Positions 31,207 to 40,725 of a DNA stretch of 55,537 nucleotides are shown here, one piece after another. The stretch comes from Burkholderiaceae bacterium (lineage in GTDB: Bacteria; Pseudomonadota; Gammaproteobacteria; Burkholderiales; Burkholderiaceae_C). Location of the stretch: positions 1 through 55,537 of the forward strand of contig JAURZS010000111.1 of NCBI GenBank assembly GCA_030653255.1. The letters are read 5' to 3'. Both the position numbers and the translations under genes were made by a program. The notes beneath the pieces are model-generated. The model had not been told where the DNA came from, did not search any database, and worked only from the letters and a program-made list of their open reading frames with translations. Numbering within the stretch: the first letter of the stretch is position 1; each line of letters opens with the position of its first letter.

Positions 31207-32484
31207 ATGAATGCGCCCCCTGAACCAAGGCGCGAAACCACGGTCCCTGCCGGCCTGCGCCAGCTGGGCCCCGGCCTGATCACAGGCGCGGCCGACGACG
31301 ACCCCAGCGGCATCGCCACTTATTCACAGGCCGGCGCCCAGTTCGGCAATGCGATGCTATGGACCGTGGTGTTCACCCTGCCCCTGATGGTGGCGATACA
31401 GATGGTGAGCGCCCACATAGGCCATGTCACGCGCCGCGGGCTGAGCGCCAACATCAAGACCTTTTTCCCGCGCTGGGTGCTCCACGCCGTCGTCGGGATG
31501 CTGCTGGTGGCCAACACCCTGAACATCGCGGCCGACATTGCCGCCATGGCCGAGGCCCTGCGCCTGCTGGTGGGCGGGCCGGCCCAGGTGTATGCAGTGA
31601 CCTTCGGCCTGATCTGCGTGGTGCTGCAGGTCTTCATTCCCTACAAGACCTACGTGCGTTGGCTGAAATGGCTGACCCTGGCCTTGCTGGCCTACGTGGC
31701 AGTGGTTTTTTCCGTGCGGCTCGACTGGTGGCAGATCGCCAGGGATCTGGTCAACCCCCACCTGCCACTCACTGTCAGCCGCCACGATGCACTGTTGATG
31801 GTGGTGGCCATCTTCGGCACCACCATCAGCCCCTATCTGTTCTTCTGGCAGGCCGCGCAGGAGATGGAGGACGCCGACGGCCCGCCGCCCGACGCCGAAG
31901 AAACGCGTCAGAACCTGCGCCGCATCCGCAACGACACCCTCGTGGGCATGACCTTCTCCAACCTCATCGCCTTCTTCATCATCCTGAGCACCGCCGCCAC
32001 GCTGCATACGGCCGGCGTCACGGACATCCAGACCTCCGCACAGGCGGCGGAAGCCCTGCGGCCCTTGGCAGGTGACCTCACCTTTTTGCTGTTCAGCATC
32101 GGCATCATCGGCACGGGCATGCTGGCCGTGCCTGTGCTTGCGGGTTCGGCTGCCTATGCCGTGGCCGAGGCGGCAGGCTGGAGGGGCAGTCTGAGCCTGC
32201 GCCTGGACCACAACGAAGGGCGCGGCTTCTATGCCGTGATCGGCGCGGCCACCATCGGCGGCGTGCTCCTGTGCTTTTTACCCGTGGACCCGGTCAAGGA
32301 ACTGTTCTGGGCGGCCGTGCTGAACGGCGTGATCGCCGTGCCCATCATGGCGGTGATGATGATCCTGGCCCGAAGCTCCCGCATCATGGGCCGGTATGTC
32401 ATCGGCGGTTGGTTGCGCTGGGTCGGCTGGATCGCCACGCTGGCCATGGGAGCCACAGTGGCCGCCATGCTGCTGACGATCTGA
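31207..32484 (+). CDS. NRAMP-superfamily divalent metal transporter, divergent
   Basis: LGPGLITGAADDDPSGIATYSQAGAQFG; multi-TM; VVAIFGTTISPYLFFWQAAQEMED in the TM6 region. Confidence 0.9.
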   Translation: MNAPPEPRRETTVPAGLRQLGPGLITGAADDDPSGIATYSQAGAQFGNAMLWTVVFTLPLMVAIQMVSAHIGHVTRRGLSANIKTFFPRWVLHAVVGMLLVANTLNIAADIAAMAEALRLLVGGPAQVYAVTFGLICVVLQVFIPYKTYVRWLKWLTLALLAYVAVVFSVRLDWWQIARDLVNPHLPLTVSRHDALLMVVAIFGTTISPYLFFWQAAQEMEDADGPPPDAEETRQNLRRIRNDTLVGMTFSNLIAFFIILSTAATLHTAGVTDIQTSAQAAEALRPLAGDLTFLLFSIGIIGTGMLAVPVLAGSAAYAVAEAAGWRGSLSLRLDHNEGRGFYAVIGAATIGGVLLCFLPVDPVKELFWAAVLNGVIAVPIMAVMMILARSSRIMGRYVIGGWLRWVGWIATLAMGATVAAMLLTI

Positions 32485-32497
32485 GCAGGAGATCGCG

Positions 32498-33265
32498 CTA
32501 CCTGAAGGCGGCATTCAAGGCGGCCGCCAACCTGACGCCGGCCAGCGCCAGGCGCTGCTGCATCACGGGCTGGTAGGACTCGACATACGCTGGTGGAAGC
32601 TTGCGCGGCGGATAAAAGCCCTGAGCCGCCACGATCTGGCACGACTCGCGGGCCACGGCAGCGGGGTCCGTCACCGCCGCTGCAGGCGATGCGGCCACCG
32701 ACGCCACATCGGAGCGCAAGCGGGCCAACAGCGTTTCGGCATCTGCGGCGCTTTCAAGAATCAGGCCGCTGTCCCAATAGGCGTGCAGGTTGCTGCCGCG
32801 CCCGTGCACCTGGATCTGGTACTGATTGCCGCCGCGATCCTCGGCATGCCCCGCATGCAGCGGCTGATGCACGTCGGCGAACAGATGCACCACATATTTC
32901 AAGGCCAGCAAACGGGCTGCATCGGGAGCATCGGACGACAGAATCCCGAGTTGCGCATGGATGGCCCCGACCACGCATTGGCCGCCGGGGCAATCGCGGG
33001 CCGCGTCGTAGCTGCAACTGTCTTTCGGCAGATTCACGTAGTGCCAGCGCGCTGTGCCGGCACCCCGGTGCTCGTCGGCCCAGGTCGAAACCGATGCGAG
33101 CGTGGCGCCCGGCTCCAGTGCGAGCAGCCGGTTCACGCCTGTCAAGGCCTTCGGGCTGAGCTGCGCCTGGGCAATCCTGGCCACCACCTGATGGCCGAGA
33201 TTGCCCCAGGCCCACGAGGCCAGAGGCGACAGCGACAGAATCAGTGCCAGCGCAACGACGCGCAT
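32498..33265 (-). CDS. S1/P1 nuclease family protein (secreted)
   Basis: MRVVALALILSLSPLASWAWGNLGHQVVARIA (signal peptide then mature N-terminal Trp/Gly/His), HLFADVHQPLHAGHAEDRGGNQ, NLHAYWDSGL; ORF is open from 33325. Confidence 0.92.
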   Translation of the reverse strand: MRVVALALILSLSPLASWAWGNLGHQVVARIAQAQLSPKALTGVNRLLALEPGATLASVSTWADEHRGAGTARWHYVNLPKDSCSYDAARDCPGGQCVVGAIHAQLGILSSDAPDAARLLALKYVVHLFADVHQPLHAGHAEDRGGNQYQIQVHGRGSNLHAYWDSGLILESAADAETLLARLRSDVASVAASPAAAVTDPAAVARESCQIVAAQGFYPPRKLPPAYVESYQPVMQQRLALAGVRLAAALNAAFR

Positions 33266-33368
33266 ACCCCAAAGCGCCCTCTGTGAGAGGGCGCGCTGAT
33301 CGGGCAAAGACACAAGAATCGGCATGGCGGCGGAGAAACCGCCAACTCTACCCCATGCCCTGCTCGAC

Positions 33369-33890
33369 TTACCTGCGGCCCAGGTTCTCGATGGCGTCGA
33401 TCACCATGCCGGTGCCGATGGTGATCATCAGGATGTCGGAGTCCACCCGCACATAGCGGTGGCCGGACGGCGGCGGGCCGAGCTGGACGAGCACGGGCTG
33501 CGGCAGGCTGTAGTAGACGACCTCGCGCGGAAGCTGGCGACCGACCGACCACTTGCGCGCCTGGCCCGGGGGCATGCAGCCGTTGTTCGTCTTGGCCAGG
33601 CCCGGGGGGCAGCGGCCATCGCGGTAAGTCGTTTCGTAGTAGCTGCGCACGCCGTTGCGCTGCGAGTCCTCGAAGTGCTTGCCGCGCGCCTTGTCGCGTC
33701 CGGGGCCATCGTCGCGGTCCCGCTTGTCGCCACGGTCCGGCTTGCCCCGGTTCTCGTCCTGCTGTCCCTTGCCGTTGTTGCGACCTTGTCCGGCGCCGTC
33801 GGGCCGCTGGGCCATGGCCCCGGTGGCCGCAAGCAGACCCGCCGTGAAAAGGCACAGCATCAGCCGGGTTTTGAATTTCTGGGTTGTCAT
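33369..33890 (-). CDS. RcnB-like periplasmic protein
   Basis: Signal peptide MTTQKFKTRLMLCLFTAGLLAATGAMAQ; basic low-complexity linker; C-terminal PSGHRYVRVDSDILMITIGTGMVIDAI. Confidence 0.75.
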   Translation of the reverse strand: MTTQKFKTRLMLCLFTAGLLAATGAMAQRPDGAGQGRNNGKGQQDENRGKPDRGDKRDRDDGPGRDKARGKHFEDSQRNGVRSYYETTYRDGRCPPGLAKTNNGCMPPGQARKWSVGRQLPREVVYYSLPQPVLVQLGPPPSGHRYVRVDSDILMITIGTGMVIDAIENLGRR

Positions 33891-34043
33891 GGGAGTCACC
33901 TTTGAAAGGACATATGTCCACAATACGGTGTCGGGACCTGATGCGCTGTAGGACAAGACCGGGTCTTCGCGCTGGCAGATCGTGGCACTCCCAGGTGTCG
34001 CCTTCGTGGCGGCGTCCGCGCTGAGCCCGCTGGCCTGCAGCGC

Positions 34044-35042
34044 CTAGAGCAGGGGCGTCATGCTCAGCATGGGCTTGCCCACCATCTTTCGATGCTCCAG
34101 CGCCTCCAGTCCCAGATGCACCGTGTCCAGCGTATAGCGTTGTGCAATGTCGACCTGCAGCCAGCCTTCGCACAGCCCGCCGAACACCGCGTCGGCGCGC
34201 GACTGCACCACGGAGCCATCCTGCAGATGATCCGCGAGGCGCGGCCGCGTCAGGTACAGCGAGCCGGCCTCGCCCAGCTCGATCGGGTCCAGATCCTTCA
34301 GCGAGCCGGACACCGAACCGAAATTGACCACCAGCCCGCGCCGTCGCGTGGCGCGGAAACTGTCGCGCAAGGTGTCGCGCCCAATCGCGTCAAACACCAC
34401 GTCGACGCCCGCGCCTTGCGTGGCCTCGCGCACCGCATCGGCGAAGCGCCCGTTTTCGTACAGCAGCACATCACGCACGCCGCCTTCGCGCAGCAGGGCC
34501 GCACGCTCGGGCGAGCTGGTGGTGGCGAACACGCGCGCGCCCGCGCGTTGTGCCATCTGCACCATCAGCCGGCCCACGCCACCCGTGGCGGCATGGATCA
34601 GGCAGCTTCGCCCCGGGCCCAGTTGCCCGACATCGTTGACAAGGTAATGGGCGGTGCAGCCATGAAACATCGACGCGGCGGCCATCTCCAGCGGCAGCGC
34701 ATCGGGCACTTTCGCGAGCAGGCGCGCCGGCACGACCGCGTACTCGGCATAGCTGCCCCAGGAGATGCACCAGGCCACGCGATCCCCCGACTGAAAGCCC
34801 GCGACGCCTTCACCCACGCCCTGCACCGTACCTGCGCCCTCCATGCCCAGCGTGCAGGGCAGGCGCACGGGATAGGTTCTCGAATCACGGTACTTTCCCT
34901 GGCGGGTATGCACGTCCATGAAATTGACGCCCGAGTGGCACACCCTGACCAGGACTTCGCCCGCTGCGGGCTCCGGGACGGGCAGCTCGCGGTGAACCAT
35001 GACTTCGGGCCCGCCGTAGCGATCGATCTGTATGCACTTCAT
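34044..35042 (-). CDS. Zinc-type/quinone oxidoreductase (MDR family)
   Basis: MKCIQIDRYGGPEVMVHRELPVPEPAAGEVLVRVCHSGVNFMDVHTRQG; HAATGGVGRLMVQMAQRAGARVFATTSSPER. Confidence 0.94.
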   Translation of the reverse strand: MKCIQIDRYGGPEVMVHRELPVPEPAAGEVLVRVCHSGVNFMDVHTRQGKYRDSRTYPVRLPCTLGMEGAGTVQGVGEGVAGFQSGDRVAWCISWGSYAEYAVVPARLLAKVPDALPLEMAAASMFHGCTAHYLVNDVGQLGPGRSCLIHAATGGVGRLMVQMAQRAGARVFATTSSPERAALLREGGVRDVLLYENGRFADAVREATQGAGVDVVFDAIGRDTLRDSFRATRRRGLVVNFGSVSGSLKDLDPIELGEAGSLYLTRPRLADHLQDGSVVQSRADAVFGGLCEGWLQVDIAQRYTLDTVHLGLEALEHRKMVGKPMLSMTPLL

Positions 35043-35190
35043 CATGCACGCCATTGTGCCGGCGCCGGGCCTCTGGGCCGAACGCGCGGCCAGTTGCTCC
35101 AGGAAAACACGGCAACTTGGTAAGACCATTAACTGTTAATATCTGCCAGATCCCGGTCGCGTCGTCGTCGGCCACAAAACGGAGTACAAA

Positions 35191-36159
35191 ATGATTTCTA
35201 GGTTTCTCAGGCTGGGGCTTTGTGCGGCCTTCGGATTGCTTGGCGGCATGGCCCCCAGCCTCGCACAGGATTTCCCGACCCGACCTATCAAGATCGTCGT
35301 GCCCTATGCGCCTGGCGGCGCGGCCGACAGCCTGGCGCGTGCGGTCGGAGAGACCATGTTCAAGACCCTGGGGCAGGCGGTGGCCATAGAGAACCGGACC
35401 GGCGCGAGCGGCACGACCGGCTCCGACATGGTGTCGCGGTCGGCACCCGACGGCTACACCCTGGTCATGGGCACATCGGCCAGCCACTCGGTCAATACCG
35501 TCGTCTTTGCCAAGACCTACGACCCACTCACGGCCTTCGCCCCGGTGGCTCTGGTCACGCGCGTGCCGAACGTTCTTTTCGTCTCGCGCTCCCTGCCGAT
35601 CCACACCATGCAGGAGCTGGTGGCCTATCTGAAGGCCAATCCCGGCACTCCGATCGCCACCGGCGGCCCGGCCACGTCCGGCCGCTTTGCCGCCGAACTA
35701 CTGAAGGCCAAATTGGGCCTGTCCTTGACCATCGTCCCCTATCTGAGCAGCGCTCCGGCGGTGGCCGACGTTCGCGTGGGCCATGTGCAGATCGGTGTCA
35801 CCGATCTGCTTGCACCCACGCCCTTCATCAAGAGCGGCGACGTGCGGGCCATCGCCGTCACAGGCCTGAAACGTGCGCCGGCGCTGCCTCAGGTTCCCAC
35901 TGTGGCCGAGACCGTGTCCCCCGGATTCGATGCGGTGGCCTGGAACGGACTGTTCGCGCCGCCCGGCACCCCCGACGCGGTGATCGAGCGGCTCAATGCC
36001 GCGGTGCGCAAGACATTCGAGTCCCCTGAAGCCCGGAAAAAGTTCGAGTCCCTCGGGCAGGAGATCGCCGTCAGCTCGCCCGCCGAACTCACGCAGTTCA
36101 TCAAGGAAGACATTGCGCGCTGGAAGGCCGTGGCAGCGACGAACAAGCTCACGTTCTGA
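35191..36159 (+). CDS. Tripartite tricarboxylate transporter (Bug family) solute-binding protein
   Basis: DFPTRPIKIVVPYAPGGAADSLARAVGE... IENRTGASGTTGSDMVSRSAPDGYTLVMG. Confidence 0.95.
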   Translation: MISRFLRLGLCAAFGLLGGMAPSLAQDFPTRPIKIVVPYAPGGAADSLARAVGETMFKTLGQAVAIENRTGASGTTGSDMVSRSAPDGYTLVMGTSASHSVNTVVFAKTYDPLTAFAPVALVTRVPNVLFVSRSLPIHTMQELVAYLKANPGTPIATGGPATSGRFAAELLKAKLGLSLTIVPYLSSAPAVADVRVGHVQIGVTDLLAPTPFIKSGDVRAIAVTGLKRAPALPQVPTVAETVSPGFDAVAWNGLFAPPGTPDAVIERLNAAVRKTFESPEARKKFESLGQEIAVSSPAELTQFIKEDIARWKAVAATNKLTF

Positions 36160-36191
36160 TGCCACCGTAATGGCCGCATCGAGCCCTGCAA

Positions 36192-37394
36192 TCAGGCCTG
36201 CGGCTCGACCGCGCTGCCAGCCGCCAGCATGGCGCTGATGGCGGCCTCGTCATAGCCCAGTTCACGCAGAACCTCCCGCGTGTGCTCGCCGGTTCGGGGC
36301 GCGTGGCGGCGCACTGTCAGCGGCGTGCCTGACCACCGGGCTGCGGGGTTGATCGTGCGCAGCCTGCCTTCGCTGGGATGCTCCGAGTGGTCGAAGAAAC
36401 CCACCGCCTGCAAATGTTCGTCCTCGGCCAAGCTCTCCAGCGAGTGCAGGCGGTTGGACGGGATATCGGCCTGCTCGAAGGCCCGCAGCCATTCGGCCGT
36501 GCTGCGGTGGCGCAGCTGCTGCTCCAGGAACTGGTGGATCGAGCTTGCATGGGCCGTCCGGCTCGTCAGGTTGTTGAACCTCGGGTCCGTATCAAACAGA
36601 TCGCTTCCGATCAGCTCGAAAAAATTCTTCCAGTGCTGGTCCGTGTACATGGCCAGGCAGATGTGTCCGTCGCGTGTCTCGTAAGGGTGGCGCTCCAGCG
36701 CCAGATAACGGGGATAGCCCGGCGGCCCCAGCGCCGGCTCGAAGGTCTCGCCAGCCGAGTGATCGGACAGCACGCACTCGGCCATGGTCTCGAACATCGG
36801 CACCTCGATCTGCTGGCCCTCGCCCGTGTTCAGCTTGTGCACATAGGCGCCCAGCACCGCGCTGGCTACGGCCTGCCCCATGTAGCGGTCCACCATCGAC
36901 AAGGGAATGTAGCGCGGCACGCCTTGCGATGAACGCGCAAACAGACTGGGCATTGCGCACAGGCCCTGGATCAGGTCATCGAATGCGGGCCGGCCGGCAT
37001 AGGGGCCGCGCTCGCCAAAGCCGCAAGCGCTCACATAAATCAGGCCGGGATTGATCGCCCTGCATGCCTCATAAGCCAGACCCAGGCGCGCCATGGCTTG
37101 CGGCCGGATGTTGTAGAGCAGAACATCCGCATCCTTGATCAGGCGGTGCAGCGCGGCCTTGCCATCGGAGCTCTTCAGGTCCAGCGCAATGCTGCGCTTG
37201 TTGCGATTGACGTGCAGATACATCGGCCCCATTCCGGGGTTGCGCATGGGTCCGATCTTGCGCACGCTGTCTCCCTCGGGGGACTCCACCTTGATCACAT
37301 CTGCGCCCATGTCGCCCAGAATGCGCGCGGCCAGCGGCGCCATCACCACAGCGGACAGGTCCAGCACCCGCATGCCCTTCAGTGCGCCGGACAT
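36192..37394 (-). CDS. CaiB/BaiF family CoA-transferase
   Basis: LKGMRVLDLSAVVMAPLAARILGDMGADVIKVESPEGDSVR; LNRNKRSIALDLKS-type motif. Confidence 0.95.
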   Translation of the reverse strand: MSGALKGMRVLDLSAVVMAPLAARILGDMGADVIKVESPEGDSVRKIGPMRNPGMGPMYLHVNRNKRSIALDLKSSDGKAALHRLIKDADVLLYNIRPQAMARLGLAYEACRAINPGLIYVSACGFGERGPYAGRPAFDDLIQGLCAMPSLFARSSQGVPRYIPLSMVDRYMGQAVASAVLGAYVHKLNTGEGQQIEVPMFETMAECVLSDHSAGETFEPALGPPGYPRYLALERHPYETRDGHICLAMYTDQHWKNFFELIGSDLFDTDPRFNNLTSRTAHASSIHQFLEQQLRHRSTAEWLRAFEQADIPSNRLHSLESLAEDEHLQAVGFFDHSEHPSEGRLRTINPAARWSGTPLTVRRHAPRTGEHTREVLRELGYDEAAISAMLAAGSAVEPQA

Positions 37395-37452
37395 CGAAGC
37401 CCAAGGGGAGTGAATGAAGTCATGAATGGGAACCGTCGCCCGGTCGCAAAAA

Positions 37453-38421
37453 CTATTGCGCCTTGATGTTGCCCTTGCGGATCACCTCGCGCCACTTGCG
37501 CTGCTCCGAGGCCATGAAGGCACCGAACTCGGCAGGCGTGCCGAACGCCGGTTCGGCATTGATCTTTTTGAGCTGTGCCTTGCCTGCTTCGGACTGCATC
37601 ACCTTGGCCATGATCTCGTTCATGCGGTTCACGATCGGCTGCGGTGTTCCCGCCGGCGCCACGATGCCGAGCCAGGAGTAGACGTTGTAACCCTTGACGC
37701 CAGCCTCTTCCATGGTCGGGACATTGGGCAGCGATTCGCTGCGCTTGGCACCTGTCACCGCCAGAGGACGCAAGGAGCCCGCTTCAATGTGCTTGATCGC
37801 CAGGGGGATGTTGGCAAACATCATCGGCACATGGCCGCCTGTCAGGTCGACCATCGCGGGTGCGGCGCCCTTGTAGGGCACATGAATGATGTCGATCCCC
37901 ACCGCCTGCTTGAACAGCTCACCCGACAGATGGTGCGACTGCCCGACGCCCGCCGAGGCATAGCCCATTTTGCCCGGCTGCTGCTTGGCCAGCGCGATCA
38001 GCTGCTGCACATTCTGCGCAGGCACCGAAGGATGGACCACCAGCACATTGTGGAACAGGACCACATACGCCACCGGCACGAAATCCCGGGCGACGTCGTA
38101 GCTCAAGTTGGGATCGAGTCCGGAGTTGATCGCCAGATTGCCGACATTGCCCATGAGAAATGTGTAGCCATCGGGCGCCGACTGCGCCACATGCTTGCTG
38201 GCGACGATGCCGCCTGCGCCGCCCCGATGCTCCATCACCAGGGGTTGCCCCAGGTCCTTGCGCACCTGCTCACCCAGCAGTTGCACGAACACGTCCGTCA
38301 GGCCGCCAGGCGCAGCGGGCACGACCATGGTGATCGGGCGCACAGGATAGTTTTGCGACATCGCCGGCGCAGTCGCGCCGATCAGTGAAGCCATGATGAA
38401 CAGGCGCAGTAACTTCTGCAT
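37453..38421 (-). CDS. Bug family solute-binding protein
   Basis: MQKLLRLFIMASLIGATAPAMSQNYPVRPITMVVPAAPGGLTD; SAPDGYTFLMGNVG. Confidence 0.95.
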   Translation of the reverse strand: MQKLLRLFIMASLIGATAPAMSQNYPVRPITMVVPAAPGGLTDVFVQLLGEQVRKDLGQPLVMEHRGGAGGIVASKHVAQSAPDGYTFLMGNVGNLAINSGLDPNLSYDVARDFVPVAYVVLFHNVLVVHPSVPAQNVQQLIALAKQQPGKMGYASAGVGQSHHLSGELFKQAVGIDIIHVPYKGAAPAMVDLTGGHVPMMFANIPLAIKHIEAGSLRPLAVTGAKRSESLPNVPTMEEAGVKGYNVYSWLGIVAPAGTPQPIVNRMNEIMAKVMQSEAGKAQLKKINAEPAFGTPAEFGAFMASEQRKWREVIRKGNIKAQ

Positions 38422-38572
38422 GAGAAAGGTCTCCTTGAATTGAGCCGGCTGAATGCCGCCGACCATTGACCTACCGGATAGTATCCATTCGGCCCCTGAG
38501 CCCTATTGGTGAAATCCCGTGTATGGGGCCAATGCCCGCACACTCCGAGGCAGACACGCAAGCCCGGCCGGA

Positions 38573-39796
38573 CTAAACCACGCCCCGGTCACGCAGCTGC
38601 GCCACACGCTCTGCGGACAGCCCCAACGCGCCTCGCAGAACCTCTTCGGTGTGCTCACCCAGCATCGGCGAGGCGCGGCCGTAGGCAATGGGCGTATCGG
38701 AAAAGCGGATGGGATTGGCCACGCCCGGCGCATCCACGCCCGAGCCGTGCGGCAGCGAAACCTTGAGTTGCCGGTGCCGGACCTGCGGGTCGTCGAACAC
38801 CTGCTGCAGATTGTTGATCGGGCCGCAAGGCACGTTGGCCGCCTCCATCATGTGCACCCACTCGCCCATGGGACGCGCCAGCATGGCCTGCGCCACCTGC
38901 GGAATGAGCAGTTCGCGGTTGATGCTGCGCTGGGCCGAAGTGACGAACAGCGGATCGGTGGCCAGTTCCGGACGGCCGATCAATTTGCAGAAAGTGGCGT
39001 ACTGCGTGTCGTTGCCGATGGCAACGATGATCTCCCCCTCCTTGCAACGGAACACCTGGTAGGGAACCATGTTGGAGTGACTGTTGCCCAGCCGCTGGGG
39101 CAGTTTTTCCGAGAGAAAGTAATTCATGACCGCGCATCCCGTCACGTTGACCAGGCAGTCCAGCAGCGCGATGTCGATGTACTGGCCTTTGCCGCTGACG
39201 TTGCGATGCTCCAGCGCCGCGACGATGGCGGTGGACGCATAGATGCCGGTGACGATGTCGGTGATCGGAATGCCCGTCTTCAGCGGCCCGCCGCCCGGCT
39301 CGCCATCTGGCAAGCCGGTGATGCTCATCAGCCCGCCCATGCCCTGGAAGATGTAGTCATAGCCAGGCAAAGGGGCGTAGGGCCCGGACTGGCCAAAGCC
39401 CGTCACCGAGCAATACACCAGCCGCGGGTTGATCGCGCGCAGCTCGTCGGGACCCAGGCCGTAGCGCGCCAGCGTTCCGACCTTGTAGTTCTCCACCACA
39501 ACGTCGGCGCTCTTCGCCAGCTCCCGCACGATCTCCTGGCCCTCGGGTGTCGCGATGTCCAGCGTCACTGACTTTTTGCCGCGGTTGGCGCTCAGGAAAT
39601 AGGCCGCGTCGCGCGTCGGCTTGCCCTGCGCGTCTTTCAGGAACGGCGGCCCCCAGCCGCGAAGGTCATCGCCCGCGCCCGGCCGCTCAATCTTGATCAC
39701 CTGTGCGCCCATGTCCGCCAGGATCTGCGTCGCCCAAGGGCCCGCCAGTACGCGCGTGAGGTCCAGCACCTTGATGTGACCGAGTGCCTGATTCAT
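38573..39796 (-). CDS. CaiB/BaiF family CoA-transferase
   Basis: LGHIKVLDLTRVLAGPWATQILADMGAQVIKIERPGAGDDLRGWGPPF; SANRGKKSVTLDIATPEGQ. Confidence 0.96.
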   Translation of the reverse strand: MNQALGHIKVLDLTRVLAGPWATQILADMGAQVIKIERPGAGDDLRGWGPPFLKDAQGKPTRDAAYFLSANRGKKSVTLDIATPEGQEIVRELAKSADVVVENYKVGTLARYGLGPDELRAINPRLVYCSVTGFGQSGPYAPLPGYDYIFQGMGGLMSITGLPDGEPGGGPLKTGIPITDIVTGIYASTAIVAALEHRNVSGKGQYIDIALLDCLVNVTGCAVMNYFLSEKLPQRLGNSHSNMVPYQVFRCKEGEIIVAIGNDTQYATFCKLIGRPELATDPLFVTSAQRSINRELLIPQVAQAMLARPMGEWVHMMEAANVPCGPINNLQQVFDDPQVRHRQLKVSLPHGSGVDAPGVANPIRFSDTPIAYGRASPMLGEHTEEVLRGALGLSAERVAQLRDRGVV

Positions 39797-40701
39797 TGTC
39801 GAGTTCCCATGTTCATTTTCTTGCGTAGAAAGTCCGCGGCTTCCCGCAATGCCTGATCCGCTTCATCGAGCCGTCCCGCGAAAAGCTGGAAGGTATGGAT
39901 CATGTCCGGCCAGACTGTCAGGCGCGCATCCACACCTTGCGCGATGGCGCGCTGCGTCAGTTGCACGGCGTCGCCATGCAGGACTTCACCGCTGCCGACC
40001 TGCACCAGCAGCGGCGGCAGCCCTGCCAGGTTGGCGTGAACGGGTGAAGCCAGCGGATCGCGCGGATTGCCTGCCCGCCCCAGATAGGCGCGCGCCATCA
40101 GCAGCAGGTTCTGGCGCTGCGTGACCGGGTCGCGTTGCGCGTTGTGGCTGAAGGACGCATCGGTCGCTTCCATATCAACCCAGGGCGACATGGCCACCGC
40201 CGCCGCCGGCTGCGTCATAGAGCGTTCACGCAACAGGGTCATCAGAGCGATGATCAGCCCGCCACCGGCAGAGTCGCCGCACAGGGCGATGTGCTTCGCG
40301 TCCACCCCTTGCTGCGTCAGCCAGCGCCAGGCCGTGAACGCGTCGTCCACGGCCGCCGGGAATTTATGCTCGGGTGCCATTCGATAATCGACGCCGAGAA
40401 CGCGGCAGCCCGTATCGAGCGACAGCGCTGCCATCGCATTGAAATGGGAGTCGGTGGAACCGATCTGGTAACCGCCACCGTGCAAGTACAGGATGGTGCG
40501 GTCTTCACGCGCCGCCCTCGCGCGGATCCAGCGGCAGCGCACACCATCGGCATCCACATCCTGTGCTGCGGCGTCGATGCGTGTGAGGGTCAGAAACGCA
40601 TCCCATTCGCTTCGCATCTGGGCGATGCCCACGCCCGCGCTCCAGCCCGCATACAGTTCGCGAAAGCCCGCCTTGATGGCGTCCAGTTGTTCAAGCGACA
40701 T
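39793..40701 (-). CDS. Alpha/beta hydrolase, HSL-type esterase
   Basis: YLHGGGYQIGSTDSH oxyanion motif, CGDSAGGGLIIAL nucleophile elbow; 4-nt overlap with 38573 CDS. Confidence 0.94.
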   Translation of the reverse strand: MSLEQLDAIKAGFRELYAGWSAGVGIAQMRSEWDAFLTLTRIDAAAQDVDADGVRCRWIRARAAREDRTILYLHGGGYQIGSTDSHFNAMAALSLDTGCRVLGVDYRMAPEHKFPAAVDDAFTAWRWLTQQGVDAKHIALCGDSAGGGLIIALMTLLRERSMTQPAAAVAMSPWVDMEATDASFSHNAQRDPVTQRQNLLLMARAYLGRAGNPRDPLASPVHANLAGLPPLLVQVGSGEVLHGDAVQLTQRAIAQGVDARLTVWPDMIHTFQLFAGRLDEADQALREAADFLRKKMNMGTRQ

Positions 40702-40725
40702 GGTTACGCGCCCCAGTGCCTGACG

